Origin: CAZEDU01 sp964511185
Lineage (GTDB): Bacteria; Myxococcota; Myxococcia; Myxococcales; Myxococcaceae
NCBI GenBank assembly: GCA_964511185.1
Contig: CAZEDU010000149.1
Location: forward strand, 1-11,163
Direction: 5' to 3'
DNA: 11,163 nt
The position numbers and the translations under genes were made by a program. Numbering within the stretch: position 1 is the first letter of the stretch; each line of letters begins with the position of its first letter. This document shows, one piece after another, positions 1 through 5,892 of this stretch. The notes beneath the pieces were generated by a model, which did no database searches, was not told where the DNA came from, and saw only the letters and a program-made list of their open reading frames with translations.

Positions 1-918
1 GAGCTGGCCTTCACCTTGGCCGACGGCATCGGCTACGTCGAAGAGTGCGTGAAGCGCGGCCTGAACGTGGACGACTTCGCGCCGCGCCTGTCGTTCTTCT
101 GGGACGTGCACAACGACTTCTTCGAGGAGATCGCGAAGTTCCGCGCCGGGCGGCGCATCTGGGCGAAGGTGATGCGCGACCGCTTCGGCGCGAAGGACGC
201 GCGGTCGATGATGCTGCGCACCCACGCCCAGACCGCCGGCGTGTCGCTGACCGCGCAGCAGCCGTACAACAACGTGGTGCGCACGGCCCTGCAGGCGCTC
301 GCGGCGGTGCTCGGCGGGACGCAGTCGCTGCACACCAACTCGCTCGACGAGACGTACGCGTTGCCGACCGAGGAGTCGGTGACCATCGCGCTGCGCACGC
401 AGCAGCTCATCGCGCACGAGTCCGGGGTCGATCGCGTGGTGGACCCGCTCGGCGGCAGCTACTACGTCGAGTACCTCACGGACGAGATGGAGCGCCGCGC
501 GATGGACTACATCCGCCGCATCGACGAGATGGGCGGCATCATCCGGGCGGTCGAGGAGCACTACCCGCAAAAAGAGATCGGCGAGAGCGCGTACCGCTTC
601 CAGCGGGAAGTGGAGCAGGGCGAGCGCTACATCGTCGGCGTCAACGCCTTCCAGAACGAGAAGGACGAGCCGATCGAGATCTTGAAGATCGACGAGCAGG
701 TGCACCACGAGCAGGTGGAGCGGCTCAAGCAGGTGAAGGCCGAGCGCTCGCAGGCGGCCGTCGACGCGGCGCTCGCCAAGGTCGAGGCGGCGGCGCGCGG
801 CACCGACAACCTGATGCCGCCGGTGCTCGAGGCGGTGAAGGCCTACGCGACGCTCGGGGAGATCTGCGACGTGTTCCGCCGCGTGTGGGGCGTGTACCGC
901 GAAGGGGGCGCGTTCTAG
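1..918 (+). CDS. mcmA1: B12-dependent acyl-CoA (methylmalonyl-CoA) mutase, large catalytic subunit, 5'-truncated
   Basis: The C-terminal 305 residues of the adenosylcobalamin-dependent mutase that interconverts (R)-methylmalonyl-CoA and succinyl-CoA; the reading frame is open from base 1, so the gene begins outside the window. Visible family motifs are APRLSFFWDVHNDFFEEIAK (residues 22-41 of the fragment), RTHAQTAGVSLTAQQ (from residue 73), GGTQSLHTN (about 105-113) and DPLGGSYYVE (about 148-157). The protein ends shortly after an EICDVFRRVWG motif with no fused cobalamin-binding domain, so this is the split type seen in archaea and in isobutyryl-CoA mutases; the B12 subunit is encoded at 1800-2204. 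The residues that separate methylmalonyl-, isobutyryl- and hydroxyisobutyryl-CoA mutases lie in the missing N-terminal half. The methylmalonyl assignment therefore rests on context (MeaB, carboxylase). Family assignment is certain; substrate is probable. Confidence 0.93.
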   Translation, partial: ELAFTLADGIGYVEECVKRGLNVDDFAPRLSFFWDVHNDFFEEIAKFRAGRRIWAKVMRDRFGAKDARSMMLRTHAQTAGVSLTAQQPYNNVVRTALQALAAVLGGTQSLHTNSLDETYALPTEESVTIALRTQQLIAHESGVDRVVDPLGGSYYVEYLTDEMERRAMDYIRRIDEMGGIIRAVEEHYPQKEIGESAYRFQREVEQGERYIVGVNAFQNEKDEPIEILKIDEQVHHEQVERLKQVKAERSQAAVDAALAKVEAAARGTDNLMPPVLEAVKAYATLGEICDVFRRVWGVYREGGAF

Positions 919-1086
919 TTGGAGACGAAGACCGTCGCCGCCGAGCCGCTGCGCCTCAGCGTGGGCCAGCCGACGGAGCTCGGGCCTGATCCGCGCGTGG
1001 CGCTCGCGCTCGCGGTGCTGGTCGGCGTGCTCGTGTTCTTCGTGCTCTGGCGGCTCCGCAAGGTCTTCGGCGTGAAGCGTGAATGA
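919..1086 (+). CDS. Small single-span membrane protein (55 aa), unrecognised
   Basis: A short open frame that begins with TTG on the base after the mutase stop codon and ends in TGA at 1084-1086. A G-run (GAAGGGGG, 901-908) about 10 bases upstream could serve as ribosome binding site; an in-frame GTG at 961 is an alternative start. The predicted product has a polar N-terminus of about 27 residues, one strongly hydrophobic segment (VALALAVLVGVLVFFVLW, about residues 28-45) and a basic tail (RLRKVFGVKR), which by the positive-inside rule would be cytoplasmic. Nearly all codons end in G or C, as in neighbouring genes. Its last 8 bases overlap the methyltransferase start. It recalls the small membrane subunits of some enzyme complexes only in size and topology; no family is recognised. 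Coding status is inferred from composition, spacing and the transmembrane segment. Confidence 0.62.
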   Translation: METKTVAAEPLRLSVGQPTELGPDPRVALALAVLVGVLVFFVLWRLRKVFGVKRE

Positions 1087-1807
1087 TCCTTTCTTCGGAG
1101 AGCTGTACCTTCGAACGACGCGGCCGTTCCTCTCGAACGCCGTCACGGAAGAGGAGGCGCGGTACCTCGCGCGCGCCTTCGAAGCGCTGCCGGTCGAAGG
1201 CCCCATCGCCGATCTCGGATGCGGACATGGCCGGCACGCCGCGGCGCTCAATCCGCTCGGAGGGCGGCCGGTCATCGGGTTCGAGCTCGAGCCGTTGAGC
1301 CTGCAGGAGCGGCTCCCGGGGTTCGACGCCGTGCGCGCCGACCTGCGGCGGCTGCCCTGCGCGGACGCGAGCCTCGCGGGCGCCTTCGCCTGGTACTCGA
1401 CGTTGTTCGGTTTTCCGGACGAGGAGATCGACCAGGTGCTCGCCGAGGCGGCCCGCGCCTTGAAGCCGGGTGGGCGGCTGGTGCTCCACACGGTGGCGCC
1501 CGAGCGGGCGCGCTCGGCGCCGCCCGCACGCTTCGAACAGCCGCTGCCGGAGGGAGGGCGCGTTCGAGAGCGGAGCCACTTCGACCCTCGCACCCAGCGC
1601 GATGTCGGCGAGCGGGAGCTGCTCACCGCCGACGGCCGGACGCTCCGGGCGACCTTCACGATCCGGTCGTTTCGGCCCGAAGAGCTGCGCCAGGTGCTTG
1701 ACTCTCAAGGGTTTTCATTGGAGTGGATGCACGGCGGGCTGGATGGCTCGCCATTACATTCCACTTCGACCGATTGGATCATCGGAGCAGGCCGTACCCA
1801 TGACTGA
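1079..1807 (+). CDS. Class I SAM-dependent methyltransferase
   Basis: A 242-residue protein with the Rossmann-like fold of class I methyltransferases. Motif I is ADLGCGHGRH (residues 44-53), the usual S-adenosylmethionine-binding glycine loop. It is followed by an acidic residue at the end of strand 2 (GFELEP), an ADLRRLPCADAS segment typical of the motif II region, and ALKPGGRLVLHT, the conserved post-motif strand. Start is GTG at 1079, overlapping the preceding small gene by 8 bases (GTGAATGA); its end overlaps the cobalamin-subunit start by 8 bases (ATGACTGA). This placement argues for translational coupling inside the mutase operon. Third-position GC appears lower than in the neighbours, especially at both ends, which may mean a later insertion into the operon. 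The substrate (small molecule, lipid or protein) cannot be told from sequence. Confidence 0.88.
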   Translation: MNDPFFGELYLRTTRPFLSNAVTEEEARYLARAFEALPVEGPIADLGCGHGRHAAALNPLGGRPVIGFELEPLSLQERLPGFDAVRADLRRLPCADASLAGAFAWYSTLFGFPDEEIDQVLAEAARALKPGGRLVLHTVAPERARSAPPARFEQPLPEGGRVRERSHFDPRTQRDVGERELLTADGRTLRATFTIRSFRPEELRQVLDSQGFSLEWMHGGLDGSPLHSTSTDWIIGAGRTHD

Positions 1808-2204
1808 GAACAAGCTGCGCATCTTGGTTGCCAAGCCCGGGCTCGACGGGCACGACCGCGGGGCCAAGATCATCGCGCGCGCGCTGCGCGACGCCGGCAT
1901 GGAGGTCATCTACACGGGCCTGCACCAGACGCCGGAGATGATCGTCAGCGCGGCGATTCAGGAAGACGTCGACGCGATCGGCCTGTCGATCATGTCCGGC
2001 GCGCACATGACTCTGTTCCCGGCGGTGATCGACCTGCTCCGCGCGCAGAAGGCCAACGACATTCGCGTCTTCGGCGGAGGCATCATCCCCGACGACGACA
2101 TTCCGAAGCTCAAGCAGTTGGGCGTCTCGGAGATCTTCACTCCGGGGAGCTCGACGCAGGACATCATCCAGTGGATTCAGAAGCACATCGCGCCGCGGGC
2201 GTGA
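1800..2204 (+). CDS. mcmA2: Methylmalonyl-CoA mutase small subunit, cobalamin-binding
   Basis: A 134-residue stand-alone B12-binding domain that completes the split mutase whose catalytic chain ends at 918. It carries the base-off/His-on signature DxHxxG (D16, H18, G21 in GLDGHDRGAK), with H18 the predicted lower axial cobalt ligand. It also has the SIMSGAH loop (from S63) and the FGGGIIPDDDI segment, which form the pocket for the dimethylbenzimidazole tail in this family. Start is ATG at 1800, inside the end of the methyltransferase gene; a GGAG at 1784-1787 lies 12 bases upstream, rather far, so coupling to upstream translation is likely. The same frame stays open upstream, but similarity to the family begins at this ATG. 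Its stop overlaps the GTG of the lyase (GTGA). The two mutase subunit genes are normally adjacent; here two genes intervene. Confidence 0.96.
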   Translation: MTENKLRILVAKPGLDGHDRGAKIIARALRDAGMEVIYTGLHQTPEMIVSAAIQEDVDAIGLSIMSGAHMTLFPAVIDLLRAQKANDIRVFGGGIIPDDDIPKLKQLGVSEIFTPGSSTQDIIQWIQKHIAPRA

Positions 2205-3145
2205 GCCTTCGCACCGCGCTTCCCCGGAAGGTCGACGTCTACGAGGTCGGCCCTCGCGATGGGCTGCAGAACGAGGTGCGCACGCTCGCGACCGAGGACA
2301 AGGCGCGGCTCATCGAGGCGCTGGTCGCGGCCGGGGAGCGGCGCATCGAGGTCACGTCGTTCGTCTCGCCGCGTTGGGTGCCGCAGCTCGCCGACGCCGA
2401 AGCGCTGCTCCAGCGGCTGAAGGCCCCGCCCGACGTCGTGTTCTCCGCGCTCGTCCCGAACTTGAAGGGGCTCGAGCGCGCGCAGGCGGCCGGGCTGCGC
2501 GAGGCCGCGGTCTTTCTGTCGGCCACCGAGACGCACTCGAAGAAGAACATCAACAAGTCGATCGACGAAGCGGTCGAGACCGCGCGCGAGGTGGCCCAGC
2601 GCGCGCACGAGCTCGGCATGCGGGTGCGCTGCTACCTGTCGTGCGTGTGGGGTTGCCCTTACGAAGGCGAGGTCCCGATCGAACGCGTCGTCGAGATCTG
2701 CAAGCGGCTGCTCGAGTCCGAGCCGTACCAGATCTCCCTGGGCGACACGATCGGCGTCGGCACGCCGCTGCAGACCGAGGCCATCCTCCAGGCCGCGCTG
2801 GGCATCATGGAGCCCGGCCGAATCGCGCTCCACCTGCACGATACGCGCGGAACGGCGCTGGCCAACGCGCTGGTCGGCCTGACGATGGGCATCACGACGC
2901 TCGACGCGTCGATCGGCGGCTTGGGCGGCTGTCCTTACGCCCCCGGCGCCGCGGGGAACCTCGCGACCGAAGACCTGGTCTTCATGCTCCACGGCATGGG
3001 CATCGAGACCGGCATTCAGCTCGAGGGGCTCGTGGAGGCGGGGGAGATCGCCCAGACACTCATCGGGCGAAAGCTCTCCGGCAAGTACCTGCAAGCCGCG
3101 CTCGGCGAGCGGGAGAAGAAGGCCGCCCGGCGCGCGCAAACCTAG
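2201..3145 (+). CDS. mvaB: 3-hydroxy-3-methylglutaryl-CoA lyase
   Basis: Splits HMG-CoA into acetyl-CoA and acetoacetate, the last step of leucine catabolism (called liuE in Pseudomonas). The 314-residue TIM-barrel protein shows the catalytic RDGLQNE motif (R19, D20), the metal-binding HLHD (H211, H213) and the G-loop signature GLGGCPYAPGAAGNLATED with the catalytic cysteine C244. These correspond to Arg41/Asp42, His233/His235 and Cys266 of the human enzyme. I choose GTG at 2201 as start because it forms a GTGA overlap with the previous stop and the family similarity begins within about ten residues. An in-frame ATG at 2171 would add ten residues lying inside the upstream gene. No Shine-Dalgarno sequence is evident, consistent with coupled translation. 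The stop codon lies in a CTAG shared with the convergent gene on the other strand. Confidence 0.96.
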   Translation: MSLRTALPRKVDVYEVGPRDGLQNEVRTLATEDKARLIEALVAAGERRIEVTSFVSPRWVPQLADAEALLQRLKAPPDVVFSALVPNLKGLERAQAAGLREAAVFLSATETHSKKNINKSIDEAVETAREVAQRAHELGMRVRCYLSCVWGCPYEGEVPIERVVEICKRLLESEPYQISLGDTIGVGTPLQTEAILQAALGIMEPGRIALHLHDTRGTALANALVGLTMGITTLDASIGGLGGCPYAPGAAGNLATEDLVFMLHGMGIETGIQLEGLVEAGEIAQTLIGRKLSGKYLQAALGEREKKAARRAQT

Positions 3146-4647
3146 CCCGCCTGGAAGCGCGCGTTCTCGGCCGCGTTCCACGCATCGAACGTCGCGGCCG
3201 AGTCGACCACCCAATCGAGCGCGCCTCCCGACAGCTCGGCGTTGCAGAAGTCACAGGTGGGCGTCACCGAGTCGGAGAGCGGCGCGTTGCAGTTCGGGCA
3301 GCGGTGCGTCGACATGCCGTTGTCGGTCCGGGTCTTCGCGCCGGCGCGGCGAATCAACGTGAAGATCCACCGCTGCGGCACGGTGGGCAGGGCGGGCGGC
3401 GGCTGATCGGCCGGGCCGATGCCCATCTTCGCGCTCCACCGGACCTCGACGTGCGCGCGATCGAAGCCGCCGCGCTGCTGGAACACCCGAACGATCACCG
3501 CGCCGACGGCGCACTCGAGGAACACCTTTCGCCGCCGCTTCTGCTGCAGCCCCTGGAGCTCCGCATCGAGCGCGGCGAGGAACGCGCCGCTCGCCAGCTT
3601 CGCCATCACGCCGGCCTTCTGCTGGCTCTGCGCTTCGATCCACTTCCAAAAGAGGAGCGACGCGCGATCCTCGAGCATCTCCAGGTTCAAGGCCGGATCG
3701 CTCTCGCGCGCCTGCAGGAGCCCGTCGACCACCGCGTGGTGCCGGATGTGCTCGCTGCCCTGGGTGATCTCGGCGAGCGTCCAGTCGTAGTTGCCCGAGT
3801 TCACCACGGCTTGGCAGTACTCGCAGCGGTTGGTCGCGCCGCCTGGATACGGCGCGCCGCAGCTCGGGCACTTCCCCTGAGACATGCCTGCCTTGGTCTG
3901 CGCGCCGGGCTTGCGAACGAACGACCAGACCTCGGTGAAGGCCTCGACGGGCGCTCGGCGGGCCATCGCGAGCGCCTGCTCGTCGCTGGCGGTGGCGGGC
4001 GCATCGACGTCGCGCATCTGCGCGCGGACGCGAATCCTCACCGTGTCGAACCACTCGCTCTGGTCGAGCCCGACGATCTGAACGTCGAGCACCGAGATGT
4101 CGGCGATCGCGTCGCGCAGCCCCTGCGCCGCCATCAGGTCCTGCTGCGCCTTGAGCCGCTCGTAGGTCGCGTCGGAGACGTAGGGGCGGAGCGAGTCGAG
4201 GTCCCTGCGGAACCACGCCTCCTGCACCTGCACGAAGAGCGCCTTCACGCGGTCGAGCAGCGGCAACAGGTCGAACTGCGGGTCCTTCAGCTTCAGCGTG
4301 TTCACCCAGCCGGTGACGTCGCGGCCCGTCACGGAGGTGCGGCGCTCGGCCTCCAGGTGCTGCGCCGCGCGGCGGGCGGTCGCGGTCGGGGTCTTCCGCT
4401 TCGTCCACCAAACGGCCACGCCCACGACGATGAGCAGCGGCACGCCGATCTTCGGGTGTCGAAACACCAGGTAGATCAACACCTCGAACAGCGCGCCGAG
4501 CCCATCGCCGCCGCCGCTGTCGTCAGAAGGGGAGTCGGTGCCCTGGTAGTGCTCCCCGCCGCCCACGCGCGCCAGCGCGGGGATCGAACGGAAAACGACG
4601 AGAAGGAAAGGAAGAACCGAAGCGACGCGGTATATCCAACGGCCCAT
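3142..4647 (-). CDS. Membrane-anchored Tim44-like domain protein with two zinc ribbons
   Basis: A 501-residue protein. The N-terminus has a hydrophobic signal-like stretch (residues 8-19, possible cleavage after ALA at 24-26), a Gly/Ser/Asp-rich linker and a transmembrane segment (about 66-81, PKIGVPLLIVVGVAVWW) followed by TKRK. This predicts a cytoplasmic C-terminal part. Residues 122-210 resemble the Tim44-like domain (DPQFDLLPLLDRVKALF, then a helix and VLDVQIVGL). A zinc ribbon follows with C260/C263/C275/C278. The unit then appears to repeat: a second Tim44-like helical stretch at about 320-410 and a second ribbon, C450/C453/C465/C468, with identical CX2C-X11-CX2C spacing. Related bacterial proteins are annotated as zinc-ribbon transport proteins, but their function is unknown and the mitochondrial import role should not be transferred. 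Start ATG at 4647 has no close Shine-Dalgarno sequence; a TAGCGT box ends 6 bases before it. Confidence 0.87.
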   Translation of the reverse strand: MGRWIYRVASVLPFLLVVFRSIPALARVGGGEHYQGTDSPSDDSGGGDGLGALFEVLIYLVFRHPKIGVPLLIVVGVAVWWTKRKTPTATARRAAQHLEAERRTSVTGRDVTGWVNTLKLKDPQFDLLPLLDRVKALFVQVQEAWFRRDLDSLRPYVSDATYERLKAQQDLMAAQGLRDAIADISVLDVQIVGLDQSEWFDTVRIRVRAQMRDVDAPATASDEQALAMARRAPVEAFTEVWSFVRKPGAQTKAGMSQGKCPSCGAPYPGGATNRCEYCQAVVNSGNYDWTLAEITQGSEHIRHHAVVDGLLQARESDPALNLEMLEDRASLLFWKWIEAQSQQKAGVMAKLASGAFLAALDAELQGLQQKRRRKVFLECAVGAVIVRVFQQRGGFDRAHVEVRWSAKMGIGPADQPPPALPTVPQRWIFTLIRRAGAKTRTDNGMSTHRCPNCNAPLSDSVTPTCDFCNAELSGGALDWVVDSAATFDAWNAAENARFQAG

Positions 4648-4653
4648 AGGCGA

Positions 4654-4659
4654 ACGCTA
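4654..4659 (-). promoter_or_regulatory. Candidate -10 box (TAGCGT) for the Tim44-like gene
   Basis: On the minus strand TAGCGT (TAnnnT pattern) ends 6 bases before the ATG at 4647, placing the expected transcription start at or next to the start codon (leaderless mRNA). No convincing -35 is seen. The divergent spacer is only 46 bases. This is inference from position and from similar boxes before three other genes. Confidence 0.33.
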
Positions 4660-4681
4660 CCGCCTTTGCGCCACGCATCCC

Positions 4682-4687
4682 AGGAGG
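4682..4687 (+). promoter_or_regulatory. Consensus Shine-Dalgarno AGGAGG of liuC
   Basis: AGGAGG with 6 bases to the ATG at 4694, which fixes this start. A possible -10-like TATATC lies at 4631-4636 inside the first codons of the divergent gene, so the liuC promoter may overlap that coding region; its -35 is not evident. Confidence 0.85.
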
Positions 4688-4693
4688 CCGTTC

Positions 4694-5470
4694 ATGGCAG
4701 AGATCGACGTCGAAGCGCGTGATGGCATCGAGTTGTGGACCATCAATGGGGAGAGCCGCCGGAACGCGATCAGCCGCGCGATGGCCAAGGCGCTCGACGG
4801 CAACGTCACGCGGGTGGCGAGCGGCCATTCGGTTCGAGTCGTCGTCATCACCGGCGCGGGCGACAAGGCGTTCTGCGCCGGGGCGGATCTCAAAGAGCGC
4901 TCGACCATGAGCGAAGCCGAGGTCCGGAGCTTCCTCGGCCAGCTCAAGGGCACGCTGCGCACCCTCGAGAAGGCCGACACGGTCTTCATCGCCGCGATCA
5001 ACGGCGTGGCGTTCGGCGGTGGCACCGAGCTGGCGCTGGCGTGCGACCTGCGCGTCGCGGCGCCGGCGGCCGAGCTGGGGCTCACCGAGGTCAAGCTCGG
5101 CATCATCCCCGGAGGCGGCGGCACGCAGCGCCTGACGCGGCTCATCGGCGCGGGGCGCGCGAAGGATCTCATCCTCACCGGCCGCCGCATGGGCGCCGCC
5201 GAGGCGTTCAGCTTCGGGCTCGTCAATCGGCTCGCGCCGGAGGGGCGCCTGGTCGAGACCGCGATGAACCTGGCCGCGGAGATCGCCGCCAACGCGCCGA
5301 TCGCCGTGGGCGCCGCCAAGCACGCGGTCGACGAGGGCCTCGGGCTGACGCTCGAGCCGGCGCTGGAGCTCGAGCACCGCCACTACGAGCGAACGTTGGG
5401 CACGCAGGACCGGCTCGAGGGGCTCAAGGCCTTCGCCGAGAAGCGCGCGCCGAAGTTCATCGGCAAGTGA
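4694..5470 (+). CDS. liuC: 3-Methylglutaconyl-CoA hydratase (enoyl-CoA hydratase family)
   Basis: A crotonase-fold enzyme of 258 residues, predicted to hydrate 3-methylglutaconyl-CoA to HMG-CoA in leucine degradation, the substrate of the lyase encoded at 2201-3145. Oxyanion-hole elements are FCAGADLKE and NGVAFGGG. Both catalytic glutamates are present: E112 in GGGTELALACD and E132 in GLTEVKLG, at the same 20-residue spacing as Glu144/Glu164 of rat enoyl-CoA hydratase. The GIIPGGGGTQRL segment and the closing AFAEKRAP are also family-typical. The whole sequence, including ESRRNAISRAM near the N-terminus, resembles what I recall of Myxococcus xanthus LiuC, but I could not align it. A generic enoyl-CoA hydratase is the alternative. 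It appears to be a single-gene unit: divergent from the Tim44-like gene, and its stop is 7 bases from that of the convergent YtxH-like gene. Confidence 0.9.
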   Translation: MAEIDVEARDGIELWTINGESRRNAISRAMAKALDGNVTRVASGHSVRVVVITGAGDKAFCAGADLKERSTMSEAEVRSFLGQLKGTLRTLEKADTVFIAAINGVAFGGGTELALACDLRVAAPAAELGLTEVKLGIIPGGGGTQRLTRLIGAGRAKDLILTGRRMGAAEAFSFGLVNRLAPEGRLVETAMNLAAEIAANAPIAVGAAKHAVDEGLGLTLEPALELEHRHYERTLGTQDRLEGLKAFAEKRAPKFIGK

Positions 5471-5477
5471 TCGCCCT

Positions 5478-5795
5478 TCAAGCGCTCGGGGCCGCGTGCA
5501 TGGTCGGGTCCTCCTCCGACTTCTCGAACCAGCCCATGGTCTTGCGCCTCACCTGGTCGCGCATCTCCGGCCCGGAGCGCGGCGTGAAGACCAGCGCCGC
5601 GATCGCGCCCAGGACGCCGCCGGCCAAGAGCAACCCAGCCGCGCTGAACCCGCGACGCACCGGCCGGTACCGCGCGAGCCCCGCCCGGTGCAGCAGCGCG
5701 TCCCGCTCCACGGACCAGTTCTTCCGCGCGAACTTCATCGCGTCGTTCAGCATGCCCCGATACATGTAGCGCTTGTACAACCCGTCGACCTTCAT
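5478..5795 (-). CDS. Small YtxH-like membrane protein
   Basis: A 105-residue protein with a basic, polar N-terminal half (residues 1-48, rich in Arg/Lys/Tyr), one hydrophobic segment of about 20 residues (FSAAGLLLAGGVLGAIAALVF, 50-70) and then TPRSGPEMRDQ. The glycine/alanine-rich span followed by a P-x-SG-x-E-x-R turn is the hallmark of YtxH/gas-vesicle-like small membrane proteins, whose function is largely unknown and sometimes stress-related. The start ATG at 5795 is supported by a strong purine-rich ribosome binding site, GGGGGGAG (bases 5799-5806 read on the minus strand). Its upstream region is cut by the assembly gap only 38 bases away, so its promoter cannot be judged. The link to the surrounding catabolic genes is probably incidental. 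Confidence 0.82.
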   Translation of the reverse strand: MKVDGLYKRYMYRGMLNDAMKFARKNWSVERDALLHRAGLARYRPVRRGFSAAGLLLAGGVLGAIAALVFTPRSGPEMRDQVRRKTMGWFEKSEEDPTMHAAPSA

Positions 5796-5833
5796 CGGCT
5801 CCCCCCTTCGAACTGCGGTCGTCGGCGAAAACG

Positions 5834-5843
5834 NNNNNNNNNN
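5834..5843. other. Assembly gap (10 Ns)
   Basis: Ten consecutive N bases between the heads of two divergent genes (5795 on minus, 5893 on plus). A round number suggests a nominal spacer inserted at scaffolding, so the true distance and any missing sequence, including promoters or a short gene, are unknown. Confidence 0.97.
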
Positions 5844-5880
5844 AAGCAGCGGGGCCTCGGAAGGAAGCGGCGGTTTCTGC

Positions 5881-5886
5881 TAAACG
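5881..5886 (+). promoter_or_regulatory. Candidate -10 box (TGCTAAACG) for the carboxyltransferase gene
   Basis: TAAACG, preceded by TG as in extended -10 elements, ends 6 bases before the ATG at 5893. No Shine-Dalgarno sequence is close to that ATG. The TAA is also an in-frame stop that excludes a more upstream start. The last base of the box does not match consensus, so support is weak on its own. Confidence 0.3.
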
Positions 5887-5892
5887 CGCCGC

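Noticed and set aside
1470..1799. Upstream extension of the cobalamin-binding subunit in the same frame
   Set aside because: Family similarity begins at the ATG at 1800; the upstream part is the methyltransferase region read in another frame.
2171..2200. Upstream ATG for HMG-CoA lyase
   Set aside because: It would overlap the previous gene by 34 bases and add ten residues with no family similarity; GTG at 2201 gives a standard GTGA junction.
2374..4722. 782-codon open frame on the plus strand spanning the lyase and the Tim44-like gene
   Set aside because: Arg/Ala/Gly-rich low-complexity translation with no motif. It overlaps two genes with clear motifs in other frames, so it is a GC-skew shadow.
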